This document shows, in pieces, positions 17,022-25,974 of a stretch of DNA of 64,000 nt. The notes below the pieces were generated by a model, which saw nothing but the letters and a program-made list of their open reading frames with translations, was not told the origin of the DNA and made no database searches. Each line of letters opens with the position of its first letter. The stretch's first letter is position 1. Position numbers and translations under genes: made by a program. Source of the DNA: CAYVTM01 sp964454645 (GTDB lineage Bacteria; Bacteroidota; Bacteroidia; Sphingobacteriales; Sphingobacteriaceae); contig CAYVTM010000001.1 in assembly GCA_964454645.1 (NCBI GenBank), forward strand, positions 124,001 to 188,000, given 5' to 3'.

Positions 17022-19658
17022 ATGGCTAATAAATTAAAATCAGAAATAGCGAGAGAGAAGGAAGAGCTGGTTCCCGAGAGAATTAATCAGAAGGGAAAGA
17101 AGAGCGGGAACTCCGAATCTCCTAAATCGTCTGCTTTAAAAGGTAAAAGCTTTTTGAAGGATGAGCGTATCGCTAAAATTTCCGGACTCTTACTTTTACT
17201 ACTTTCCCTATATCTTTTTGTTGCCTTTTTCTCTTTTCTGCTAACCTGGAAAAATGATCAAAGTGTAGTTGCAGGAGCAAGCCCGGCTATTATTTTTGAT
17301 GCCGAAAATAATAAAGTAGAAAACTGGCTGGGGATTATCGGAGCATTAACGGCACATTTGTTCATCCATAAATGGTTCGGTATTGCTTCTTTCATTTTTA
17401 TTTTCCTGTTTTTTATTCTCGGATATAAGATTCTGTTCAAGGTATCACTCCTGAACATCCGTCGAAGCTTGGCGTATTCTTTATTTCTATTGGTATATAT
17501 TTCGGTCAGTATCGGGTTTATTTTAAGCTTTGTGCGTACCGATTTATATTTCCTGGCAGGAGGATATGGTATTTATGTGAATGTATGGTTAAATACCGTT
17601 TTGGGCCAGGCAGGTACCGGCGGACTTCTGCTGTTCCTGGGCTTATCCTGCTTGGTGATTGCCTATAATTTAGAATTCAAATCGCCCTTACCTAAAAGAA
17701 AAGAAGAAACGGATTTAGAGGAAGAAGAATTAATTCCTGTAGAAGCCAATCGTCGTCCGATACTGGAACAAGCAGCTTTTGAGGCAAAACCGCAAGCCAT
17801 CGAATTCCCGGTAGTGAACAAGCCTTTGGAAGAAGATCAAATGCCTGTATTGAAAACGGAAGTGCAGCAGGATGAGAATTCCAATGAAGTGCAATCTACT
17901 TTGGAAGAAGCACTGCAACAGGATATACTTCGCCATTCTCCAATAGAAATTGTTGATGAAGGCTCCGTTGTCCTGGATCCGCAATCGAGCGAAACCAGAG
18001 AAGAAGTTAGTAATGACGAAGAGGGTGACGTTCCTTTCGAAACAGCTCCGATCAATGAAGAGAAAGAACTGCGGATGAATACATCTGTAGGAAGCGGTGA
18101 AGTAAGCGCTGAAGATTTAGTAAAAGAATTAGGCGAATACGATCCTACCCTGGATTTATCCTCGTATAAATATCCTCCTTTGGATTTATTGGAGAAGTAT
18201 GGCAGTTCGAAAATATCGGTAAATACCGAAGAACTCGAACGTAATAAAAACAGAATTGTAGAAACCTTAGGACATTATAATATCGATATCGCAAAAATTA
18301 AAGCAACGATTGGCCCAACGGTTACACTCTATGAAATTGTACCGGCAGCCGGTGTCCGTATATCGAAAATTAAAAACCTGGAAGATGATATTGCCTTGAG
18401 TTTATCGGCATTGGGAATACGTATCATTGCACCTATACCCGGTAAAGGAACCATTGGTATCGAAGTCCCTAATCAGAATCCGGAGATGGTTGCCATGCGT
18501 TCAGTATTGGCATCCGAAAAATATCAAACAGCGCAAATGGATTTACCGATTGCTATGGGTAAAACCATTTCGAACGAGGTGTATATTGCCGACCTTGCAA
18601 AGATGCCTCATTTGTTGATGGCAGGAGCAACGGGGCAAGGAAAGTCGGTAGGAATTAATGCTCTGCTGGTTTCTTTATTGTATAAAAAACATCCGTCGCA
18701 AATAAAGTTTGTAATGGTAGATCCTAAAAAAGTAGAGCTTACTTTATTCCGGAAAATTGAGCGGCATTTCCTTGCCAAACTTCCCGGAGATGGCGATGCG
18801 ATTATTACCGATACCAAAAAAGTAATTCATACACTCAACTCTTTATGTATCGAGATGGATCAACGTTACGACCTCCTGAAAGATGCACATGTAAGAAATC
18901 TGAAAGAGTATAACGCGAAATTTATTGCAAGAAAATTAAATCCGAACGAAGGACATCGTTACTTACCTTATATTGTATTGGTGATTGATGAGTTTGCGGA
19001 TTTGATGATGACAGCAGGGAAAGAAATAGAAACACCGATTGCCCGTTTGGCCCAATTGGCGCGTGCCATCGGTATTCATTTGGTGATTGCCACACAAAGA
19101 CCTTCGGTAAATGTCATTACCGGAACTATCAAAGCAAACTTTCCGGCGCGGTTAGCGTTTAGAGTGAGTTCAAAAATCGACTCACGTACCATTTTAGATG
19201 CGGGAGGGGCGGAACAGCTGATAGGCAGGGGGGATATGTTACTTTCAACAGGAAGCGATATCATTCGTTTGCAATGTGCTTTTGTGGATACTCCCGAAGT
19301 AGAGAAAATTACCGAGTTTATCGGCTCGCAAAGAGCTTATCCAAGCGCGCATATTCTTCCGGAGTATGTAGATGAAAATGGAGAGGGCGGAGGAATGAAA
19401 GAATTTGACCCGAAAGAACGGGATGCTTTGTTTGAAGATGCTGCCCGATTAATTGTTATGCATCAGCAAGGCTCTACTTCTTTGATTCAACGGAAGATGA
19501 AGTTAGGATATAATCGCGCAGGAAGGATTATCGATCAACTGGAAGCTTTTGGTATAGTAGGTCCTTTTGAAGGCTCTAAAGCCAGAGAAGTACTAATTAA
19601 AGATGAATATACGTTAGAGCAACATCTGAATGCCATCATGAATCCGAATAAAGAATAA
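17022..19658 (+). CDS. ftsK: DNA translocase FtsK/SpoIIIE
   Basis: 878 residues. The N-terminal basic segment is followed by four to five membrane segments (about 50-215), a Glu-rich linker (about 225-360), then the RecA-like motor with Walker A GATGQGKSV and Walker B IVLVIDEFADLMM. The C-terminal gamma winged-helix domain (LIQRKMKLGYNRAGRIIDQLE) recognises KOPS-type polar DNA sequences. It pumps chromosome ends at the division septum and activates XerCD. A -7 box TATATTTG lies just upstream. The lolA-like gene follows after 9 bp. Confidence 0.97.
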   Translation: MANKLKSEIAREKEELVPERINQKGKKSGNSESPKSSALKGKSFLKDERIAKISGLLLLLLSLYLFVAFFSFLLTWKNDQSVVAGASPAIIFDAENNKVENWLGIIGALTAHLFIHKWFGIASFIFIFLFFILGYKILFKVSLLNIRRSLAYSLFLLVYISVSIGFILSFVRTDLYFLAGGYGIYVNVWLNTVLGQAGTGGLLLFLGLSCLVIAYNLEFKSPLPKRKEETDLEEEELIPVEANRRPILEQAAFEAKPQAIEFPVVNKPLEEDQMPVLKTEVQQDENSNEVQSTLEEALQQDILRHSPIEIVDEGSVVLDPQSSETREEVSNDEEGDVPFETAPINEEKELRMNTSVGSGEVSAEDLVKELGEYDPTLDLSSYKYPPLDLLEKYGSSKISVNTEELERNKNRIVETLGHYNIDIAKIKATIGPTVTLYEIVPAAGVRISKIKNLEDDIALSLSALGIRIIAPIPGKGTIGIEVPNQNPEMVAMRSVLASEKYQTAQMDLPIAMGKTISNEVYIADLAKMPHLLMAGATGQGKSVGINALLVSLLYKKHPSQIKFVMVDPKKVELTLFRKIERHFLAKLPGDGDAIITDTKKVIHTLNSLCIEMDQRYDLLKDAHVRNLKEYNAKFIARKLNPNEGHRYLPYIVLVIDEFADLMMTAGKEIETPIARLAQLARAIGIHLVIATQRPSVNVITGTIKANFPARLAFRVSSKIDSRTILDAGGAEQLIGRGDMLLSTGSDIIRLQCAFVDTPEVEKITEFIGSQRAYPSAHILPEYVDENGEGGGMKEFDPKERDALFEDAARLIVMHQQGSTSLIQRKMKLGYNRAGRIIDQLEAFGIVGPFEGSKAREVLIKDEYTLEQHLNAIMNPNKE

Positions 19659-19667
19659 ATAGAAACC

Positions 19668-20312
19668 ATGAAAAAATTCCTTCTAAGTACTAGTGCTTTA
19701 CTTTTTTTATCCATTTTTGTATGGGCACAAACCGATAAGAAAGCAAAGGATATTTTGAGCGGAGTAAGCGCGAAATATAAATCGTACAAATCTTTAAAAG
19801 CTGATTTTACTTATACGCTCGACAATCCTCAGGAAAAAATTAAAGAAAGCCAGAGTGGAAGTATTGTCTTAATGGGTAATAAATATCGTATAACGATTGC
19901 GGGACAAGAAATTATTTCGGATGGAAAAACCTCCTGGACTTATTCGAAAGAGATGAATGAAGTACAGGTAAATACGGTTGATCCGAATGAAGAAGGAATC
20001 AAACCTTCGGAAATATTTACGATGTACGAAAATGGTTTTTTGTATCGTTTCGTATCCGAAAAGGTTGTTGGGGGAAAAACCGAACAAAGCATCGAGCTGA
20101 CTCCTGCCGATAAAAGCAAAGATTTTTTTAAAATTGTATTAACGATTGATAAGCATGCAAAGCAGATTATGAAGACAGTAATTTTTGATAAAAACGGGAA
20201 CCGATATACTTATGCCATCAAAACGTTTACTCCGAATCCTGCTGTAAATGATGCTTATTTCAGCTTTGATGCTAAAAAATATCCGGGTATAGAAGTTGTT
20301 GATCTGCGATAA
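19668..20312 (+). CDS. LolA-like outer-membrane lipoprotein carrier
   Basis: 214 residues with a signal peptide (1-20, ending VWAQ). The LolA fold is suggested by KYKSYKSLKADFTYTL, the GSIVLMGNKYRITIAGQEIISDGKTSWTYS strand pairs and the C-terminal DAYFSFDAKKYPGIEVVDLR. LolA ferries lipoproteins across the periplasm; Bacteroidota usually carry several divergent copies. It directly follows ftsK, a common pairing in this phylum. The assignment to the family is sound; equivalence to E. coli LolA is inferred. Confidence 0.82.
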   Translation: MKKFLLSTSALLFLSIFVWAQTDKKAKDILSGVSAKYKSYKSLKADFTYTLDNPQEKIKESQSGSIVLMGNKYRITIAGQEIISDGKTSWTYSKEMNEVQVNTVDPNEEGIKPSEIFTMYENGFLYRFVSEKVVGGKTEQSIELTPADKSKDFFKIVLTIDKHAKQIMKTVIFDKNGNRYTYAIKTFTPNPAVNDAYFSFDAKKYPGIEVVDLR

Positions 20313-20390
20313 ATCGTTGATAAATAATCTATTTATTCACAATGCTTGTTTATTGTAAGGCTTTGTAAGATCTTTATGTAAAGAAGAAAG

Positions 20391-20669
20391 ATGTTAAAAC
20401 CCACTCAAAATAACCTCGACAGACTGGAACAACTTTTCAAAGAGTTGCAATACAAAGTGCGTTACGAAAAAGGAAATTTTCGTCCGGGCTCTTGTGTCAT
20501 TCTGGAGGCCAAGGTGGTGGTGGTCAATAAATTTGCTACTCTTGATGTAAAGCTTGCCGCGCTTACAGAGATTTTAGGAAGTGTACAAGTGGACGAATCG
20601 CTGCTTTCCGAATCCTCATTAAAATTCTATCAACCGCTGAAACAAACTAAAATAGAAATTGAAAATTAG
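20391..20669 (+). CDS. Conserved small protein of unknown function
   Basis: 92 residues, mixed helix and strand, no signal peptide. The middle has GNFRPGSCVILEAKVVVVNK followed by a helical segment. Its stop overlaps the start of the metallo-hydrolase by 11 bp, which indicates translational coupling. I recognise no domain. The overlap and normal composition support a real gene. Confidence 0.7.
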   Translation: MLKPTQNNLDRLEQLFKELQYKVRYEKGNFRPGSCVILEAKVVVVNKFATLDVKLAALTEILGSVQVDESLLSESSLKFYQPLKQTKIEIEN

Positions 20670-21420
20670 TTTTTTAGGAACCGGCACTTCTCAGGGCATA
20701 CCTGTTATTGCATGCGATTGCGAGGTATGCACTTCTAAAAATTATAAAGATAAGCGTTTACGTACCTCGGTGATGATTGAAACCAAGGGTAAGATCATTG
20801 TGGTTGATTCGGGACCGGACTTTCGTTATCAGATGTTGAGAAAAGGAGTGAAGCAATTGGATGCTATCTTATTTACGCATGAACACAAAGATCATGTTGC
20901 GGGTTTGGATGATGTGCGTGCCTTTAATTTCAAACATGACCGCGAGATCGATGTGTATGCCGAAGAGCGTGTACAACGTGCCTTGCGTAACGAGTTCTCT
21001 TATATATTTTCAGGAATTGATTATCCCGGCTTACCGCGTGTAATTCTTCACGATATTCCGAATGCTCCGATGCAAGTACAGGGAATCGAGGTAATTCCTG
21101 TTCGCGTAATGCATTTTAAATTGCCTGTTTATGGTTTTCGCATAGGCGGCTTCAGCTATATTACCGATGCTAAAACCATTGCTCCCGAAGAAAAAGAAAA
21201 AATTAAAGGTTCGAAAGTTTTGGTCTTAAATGCACTGCGTAAGGAAGAACATATTTCGCATTTTACCCTGGATGAAGCTGTACGGTTGGCATTGGAGCTG
21301 GAAGTAGAAACCTGTTATCTTACACATCTCAGTCACCAAATGGGGTTACACGAAGAGGTAGAAGCTTCTTTACCCGAAGGAGTGAAGATTGCGTATGATG
21401 GACTGGAAATTTTGTTGTAA
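20659..21420 (+). CDS. Metallo-beta-lactamase-fold hydrolase (PhnP/RNase Z-like)
   Basis: 253 residues, start TTG at 20659 chosen because the family begins with the strand KISFLGTGTSQGIP. The dinuclear metal motif is FTHEHKDHVAGLDD, with a later metal-ligand His in the YLTHLSHQMG strand. The N-terminal CDCEVCTSKN..KRLRTS is typical of the PhnP-like branch. It likely hydrolyses a phosphodiester (cyclic phosphate or RNA-like), in the cytosol. It overlaps the preceding small gene. Confidence 0.88.
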   Translation: MKISFLGTGTSQGIPVIACDCEVCTSKNYKDKRLRTSVMIETKGKIIVVDSGPDFRYQMLRKGVKQLDAILFTHEHKDHVAGLDDVRAFNFKHDREIDVYAEERVQRALRNEFSYIFSGIDYPGLPRVILHDIPNAPMQVQGIEVIPVRVMHFKLPVYGFRIGGFSYITDAKTIAPEEKEKIKGSKVLVLNALRKEEHISHFTLDEAVRLALELEVETCYLTHLSHQMGLHEEVEASLPEGVKIAYDGLEILL

Positions 21421-21644
21421 TTGCTTATAGCTATAAAACACTTATCCGACGAACACCTCTCCGCGCCCTCCGCGTGGTTCATGTTTGGTACAATATAAGG
21501 AATACGTCTCCGCGCGTTTTGCGGTTAAAAAAAGAAAACCGCAAAGAGTACAAAGATTTTTGTAAAGCACGTAAAGGTTTACATGCAGTAGAGATTTAAA
21601 AAAGAAACTTTGTGGCTGCTTCTCAAACAAAATAAACACACGTT
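21421..21644. other. Intergenic stretch with dispersed-type GC-rich repeat
   Basis: Between convergent genes. It holds phrases such as CTCCGCGCCCTCCGCGTGGTTC and an inverted repeat TTTGCGGTT / AACCGCAAA (21518-21526, 21537-21545). These resemble widely scattered intergenic sequences I have seen in other bacterial genomes. The short frame here is not believed to be a gene. Confidence 0.5.
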
Positions 21645-22535
21645 TTATAGTGTAAACACACGCGAGATATTAAATCCTAAACGCATCCCCTTATTTTGCC
21701 AGCTGTCTGTAGTGTGTGGAATAAATTGATTTTCGGTAAGTCCCAGAGAGTTGGTCAGATGTATTTGAAATACATGTCCGCCCGTTTCTACATCCAATCC
21801 GATTCCCATCGAATCGTAATATTTTGTACGGCTATATTCATTAAGTCTTGCTGCATATTCGAAAGTAATGGCTGCCCGTTTGGTAAATTTATAACGAGTA
21901 AGTGTTCCGATAGCATACACATCATTCTCATCAAAAAAATCTTCCACCATATTATAATGTACCATGGTTGGTGATACCTGTACCGATAAACGTTCGTTGA
22001 ATTTTCGTGCGATCATGAGTTGATGGACATACGATAACCGGCTACTCATATACTCATATTTATTAATTCCCCCGACACGCGTAGCAGATCCGCGCAACGT
22101 AGTATAAAACATTCCCGATAACCAGGTAACACTAACAGGAATACTACTGTTAGAACGTTGACGAAGTAAACGATATTTCAGAAAGCCATCGAATTGCTTA
22201 TCGACCGATGTACGCCCGATACCTACCTGCAAACGCCCGTCGTAGCTGTATTCCAGGCCCATGCGAATACTGGCACCGCCATCCAGTCCCCAGAAATTAT
22301 AGGAGCCTGAATTAAAAGTACCGAAGCGATGCGCGATACGGAAATCGAGCGTCCGTTTTCCGGCAACTTCTATTGTATGCAGATTGATCAATCGTGTTGC
22401 TTTGAATGTTGCCTGAACAGGCTCTTTCGCATCTATAGGGTTCATCTGTAATAAGAGACTCATCGGATCATCATCCTGAGCGATTAACAGGGTAGAGGAC
22501 AGAACCAAACAGCATGTATAGAGAAACTTTTTCAT
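21645..22535 (-). CDS. Beta-barrel outer-membrane protein, DUF5777-like
   Basis: About 296 residues from the MKKFLY start, with a signal peptide ending LLIAQ. The body has regular amphipathic strands (for example RTLDFRIAHRFGTF, FDGFLKYRLLRQ, SVTWLSGMFYTTLRG) and ends GMRLGFNISRVFTL, with a C-terminal aromatic/hydrophobic residue. It resembles the DUF5777 barrels of Bacteroidota. It is last in an operon behind two small CX4CH lipoproteins (gaps 6 and 16 bp), suggesting an outer-membrane redox or transport unit; that role is inferred. A start 9 bp further upstream is possible. Confidence 0.78.
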   Translation of the reverse strand: MKKFLYTCCLVLSSTLLIAQDDDPMSLLLQMNPIDAKEPVQATFKATRLINLHTIEVAGKRTLDFRIAHRFGTFNSGSYNFWGLDGGASIRMGLEYSYDGRLQVGIGRTSVDKQFDGFLKYRLLRQRSNSSIPVSVTWLSGMFYTTLRGSATRVGGINKYEYMSSRLSYVHQLMIARKFNERLSVQVSPTMVHYNMVEDFFDENDVYAIGTLTRYKFTKRAAITFEYAARLNEYSRTKYYDSMGIGLDVETGGHVFQIHLTNSLGLTENQFIPHTTDSWQNKGMRLGFNISRVFTL

Positions 22536-22551
22536 GAATATCATTTTAAAA

Positions 22552-22941
22552 TTAATTATTCAGTGCACCTTGTTGTATCCATTTGCGGATGCTTTCAATA
22601 TTGCAATCGGAAATTTTACTGCTGCTGTTTTTAGGCATCGGAGAAGCTCCGCCCGACCAGGTAATCGCATCGTATAATTGCCCGGAGCTTGCAACTGCGG
22701 TAACTCCTGCATAATGATCCAATGTATATCCGCCGTCGGGTTGATTGGCAGTATGACACCCCCCGTTTGTACAATTATTTTGCAAGATGGGTCGTATGGT
22801 TTGCGAAAAGCTGATTGTTCCGGCAGTATCGCAATCGTTGGTAAGAATATATGGATTTAACTTCTCGAAATTATCGTAATAACAAGCGTTTAATACAAGT
22901 ATGCAAAAGAAAGATGTAATAAATAGGAACGTTGATTTCAT
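22552..22941 (-). CDS. Small lipoprotein with CX4CH heme-like motif (1)
   Basis: 129 residues. A lipoprotein signal peptide ends LVLNAC (lipid-modified Cys near 20). A cytochrome-like core follows: IRPILQNNCTNGGCHTANQPDGGYTLDHY, where the two cysteines are separated by four residues before the His (CX4CH) rather than the usual CxxCH. SPMPKN supplies a possible distal Met, and IRKWIQQGALNN is the usual C-terminal helix of these short cytochrome domains. It is probably a periplasmic-facing outer-membrane heme protein. It lies between a related gene and the barrel. Confidence 0.78.
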   Translation of the reverse strand: MKSTFLFITSFFCILVLNACYYDNFEKLNPYILTNDCDTAGTISFSQTIRPILQNNCTNGGCHTANQPDGGYTLDHYAGVTAVASSGQLYDAITWSGGASPMPKNSSSKISDCNIESIRKWIQQGALNN

Positions 22942-22946
22942 GAGTC

Positions 22947-23324
22947 TTAATTATTTTTAGCTCCTTGCAGAATCCACAAGTATATTGTTTTTATTTTGTC
23001 TTCGGGTAATGCTTCGCGAGGAGGAGGAGGCATACGATCATGATCGTCAGAGTCAATAATCTTTTCGTATAAGTCACTGTCTTCCGGATTACCGGGTTTT
23101 ATATCACCTTCTTCCATCACTTGTTCGTAGGTAAGCAATTCAAATTCGGGGTATTCGGTACCATGGCAACCCGATTGGGTGCAGTTAGTGATAATAATCG
23201 GATTGATATCTTTGCTGAAACTTACTTCCGGTAAGTTGCTTAAATCCACTTCGTGTGTACAGGCATTGGCAAGCATCAATACAATACTGAATAGAAAAAG
23301 TATATATATATTTAAAACTTTCAT
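22947..23324 (-). CDS. Small lipoprotein with CX4CH heme-like motif (2)
   Basis: 125 residues, paralogous to the next gene downstream. The lipobox is MLANAC. The motif is IITNCTQSGCHGTEYPEF, again CX4CH. DRMPPPP supplies a possible axial Met and IYLWILQGAKNN ends the domain. First gene of a three-gene minus-strand operon (5 bp gap to the next). It is likely a c-type cytochrome domain that depends on the Ccm system encoded later in this window; heme attachment is inferred from the motif. Confidence 0.78.
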   Translation of the reverse strand: MKVLNIYILFLFSIVLMLANACTHEVDLSNLPEVSFSKDINPIIITNCTQSGCHGTEYPEFELLTYEQVMEEGDIKPGNPEDSDLYEKIIDSDDHDRMPPPPREALPEDKIKTIYLWILQGAKNN

Positions 23325-23421
23325 GTGTTCGTTACAAGCTAAAATTTAATTGTAAATCCGGGTATTCATATCATCCGAATATACCAAAAATATCAGAAGC
23401 AACATTAAAATGAAAGCACAT

Positions 23422-25974
23422 TTAATAGATTACACTGATCGTTCCGGTATCAGTAAACCCTTTTCCCTGAATCACATAAACATAGGCTCCGGTAGTTACT
23501 CTTTTCCCTTTGTATCTGCCGTCCCATACAAGGCTGTTGCTTTGTTGGCTGTCGAAAACCATTAACCCCCAACGATCGAAGATCATCATTCGTTCTATTT
23601 CACAATAGATACGTTCGCCGACCGGACTAAAGTAATCGTATCTGCCATCATCGTTGGGTGAAAATGCATTTGGTATGCGTACTGTAGAATCGTTCGATAA
23701 ATTAAAATGCAAATCGGCGAATGTGGAATTTTCACAGGGAGAGTCGGCATTCACAAGGTGTGTTAAAGTATAAGATCCCATGTGGGTATATTTATGACTG
23801 ACAGATTGTTCTGTACTAATTGTTCCGTCTCCTAAATCCCAATAATAAAACATGCTATCGACCTTGTTGCGGGCATGTATGGTTCGTGCGCAGGTATCGA
23901 TAAGAAGTTCTATGTCGGCTGAGGAAGAAGGTACTACATACACCGTAACTGAATCGAAAGAAAAACAAGCCCGGTTGATCGCTTTAACATAATAGGTAGT
24001 TGTTATAAGCGGAGTAACTTTGGGATAAGCAATAAAGGGATTTTCGATAGATGATTTTGGAAACCATTCGTAGGTGTTGTAATCAGAGCCGGATGCAAAT
24101 AAAGTAATGGTCTGTCGTAAACAGGTAATTTTATCTTCACCTGCATCGGCGTGTGGAATTGTATCTACTAAAATAAAAATGGAATCGCTGATACTGCAGA
24201 CGTTTAGGGTATCGGTGATAGATAAAATCAGAGCAATTGATGTATCGGTATAAAGGGCAATATCTTTTTCATTAGATATTTCATCGCCAGAGAGTGTAGT
24301 CCATTTATAGATATGTCCGCCTGTTGCAGAAATAAAGGTACTATCACCTTTACAAATATATACCAGCGGGTCGGGCATACCCATCTCCAGAGCATATAAG
24401 GTAAAGCTAACCTCTATAGGACAATAGCCCGGATATGTTAATTGAAGAGTATAGGTAATATCACCGGAAACGTGTACAATTGGATTTAATATGGAATCAC
24501 TACTTAGTCCGGTGCTTGGTTTCCATTTGATGTTAAAGTCAACGGTACTATCTTCTATGCTTGCAGGAATTTGAAAAGAAGAACCCGGGCAGACAGTGAC
24601 TGTAGATGGCATTGAAAGTGGAATGGGTTTTAACGGGGTTATATATACGGAATCTTTGACCTGAACTCCGGTACATTCGTCGGTAATCGTAACATATACC
24701 CAACCCGGTTCATACAACTCAAGCGATGCATTTTCGCCTATAAATAAAAGATTACCGGCACTATCATGCCAGGCAATGTTTAGATTGCTTGAACCATTTT
24801 TATAAAGGACTGTATATAATGTTCTATCGTCGCGACAACCCACATTTATAAAAGTGCTGATAATGGGAGGGAAGTAATCTTTGATGACGACAGAATCTTT
24901 ATACACCTTGCAAATTTCGGGCTGAATTAATTCTACAATAACGTTTTCGAGTCCCTCTGTTAATCCATCTTGCAAAGCTCTTAATACTACCTTCACAGAG
25001 TTTGTACCCCCGGGAATACTTATATTTTGGTTGATAACATTACTGGTATAATCAATGCCGTGTTGCGCAAGACCCGAAAATTGTACACCGATATTTAAAG
25101 CATTTTGGGTGTTGGGTCCTAATCGGCGAATAAGAAACACAGCACTATCGCATCCTTCGCTTAAGAGATCCGGAACGGGTGGGTATGTACGTTGTATGCT
25201 TACTTCTTTTTCGTTGATACTGCTGAAACTTCCCGCTTCAATAAAAATACCCGAATCGAAAATAGGGTCTTTAACATCGGCAATAGCCAGTTTAATATGA
25301 TATTCTTTACATGCTTCTACGTTGATAGAAATTTCAATCACTGAAGTAAAACCATTGTACTGTACCGTCGTTCCGTTTTCATTATTGATATAATACTGAC
25401 TATTTACAAAAGGGTTGATACTCTTAATGGATATAGGTGTATTGGTACCGGGAACTAAGGCAATGTTTTCCTGTCCGGAGAAGCCCGGCCCCGAAATGAA
25501 AAATCCGAATACATCATTAAAACCCTGATTGATAAAGCTTGGATATTCTTCGGAAGCAAATACGATGCGGAAGGTTAAATTATTGGCAGTTGGAATAAAG
25601 TCGAACTCAATAACCGCAGCATCGACGGTTTGTTCGCCATTGGTAAGGATAATATCTAAGTTTCCATCTCCCGGTTTATTATTGGAAGTTCCAACATTTC
25701 TGTTATTCGGGCCTCTGGCATCTTTTGCTTTTCCGGTACTCATAATAATACCGTTTTCTAAACCGATATTCGAATTAGCTCCATTAAAAGAGGCAATAGC
25801 CGTAGTATCTCCTGCAAAAGCAATATTGGTTACAGTAATCCCCGGACCGATGAGTACATTTTTAACCAGCCTCTCGGGATTGTGAATATCGGAAACGATG
25901 AGTTGTGCAGAGCTTTTCCTGCTTATACTCATACACAGTATCAGAAGAATCGATATAGTTGTCAGCCCTTTCAT
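23422..25974 (-). CDS. Giant secreted protein, choice-of-anchor L plus T9SS type B (copy 3)
   Basis: 850 residues. Signal peptide 1-23 (SRKSSAQ). The choice-of-anchor L domain (about 25-230) has LENGIIMSTGKAKDARGPNN, the FASEEYPSF motif and VFGFFISGPG. A Calx-beta-like domain follows (about 265-350, GCDSAVFLIRR), then Ig-like repeats, a PKD domain (WDLGDGTISTEQSVSHKYT) and a C-terminal T9SS type B (gliding-motility-associated) domain (IPNAFSPNDDGRYDYF...WDGRYKG). It is probably a cell-surface adhesin. Its ATG directly follows the stop of copy 2, so the genes are translationally coupled. Confidence 0.9.
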   Translation of the reverse strand: MKGLTTISILLILCMSISRKSSAQLIVSDIHNPERLVKNVLIGPGITVTNIAFAGDTTAIASFNGANSNIGLENGIIMSTGKAKDARGPNNRNVGTSNNKPGDGNLDIILTNGEQTVDAAVIEFDFIPTANNLTFRIVFASEEYPSFINQGFNDVFGFFISGPGFSGQENIALVPGTNTPISIKSINPFVNSQYYINNENGTTVQYNGFTSVIEISINVEACKEYHIKLAIADVKDPIFDSGIFIEAGSFSSINEKEVSIQRTYPPVPDLLSEGCDSAVFLIRRLGPNTQNALNIGVQFSGLAQHGIDYTSNVINQNISIPGGTNSVKVVLRALQDGLTEGLENVIVELIQPEICKVYKDSVVIKDYFPPIISTFINVGCRDDRTLYTVLYKNGSSNLNIAWHDSAGNLLFIGENASLELYEPGWVYVTITDECTGVQVKDSVYITPLKPIPLSMPSTVTVCPGSSFQIPASIEDSTVDFNIKWKPSTGLSSDSILNPIVHVSGDITYTLQLTYPGYCPIEVSFTLYALEMGMPDPLVYICKGDSTFISATGGHIYKWTTLSGDEISNEKDIALYTDTSIALILSITDTLNVCSISDSIFILVDTIPHADAGEDKITCLRQTITLFASGSDYNTYEWFPKSSIENPFIAYPKVTPLITTTYYVKAINRACFSFDSVTVYVVPSSSADIELLIDTCARTIHARNKVDSMFYYWDLGDGTISTEQSVSHKYTHMGSYTLTHLVNADSPCENSTFADLHFNLSNDSTVRIPNAFSPNDDGRYDYFSPVGERIYCEIERMMIFDRWGLMVFDSQQSNSLVWDGRYKGKRVTTGAYVYVIQGKGFTDTGTISVIY

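Noticed and set aside
21442..21639. 65-codon minus-strand frame between the metallo-hydrolase and the beta-barrel gene
   Set aside because: It covers a dispersed intergenic repeat with an internal inverted repeat and has no gene-like features.
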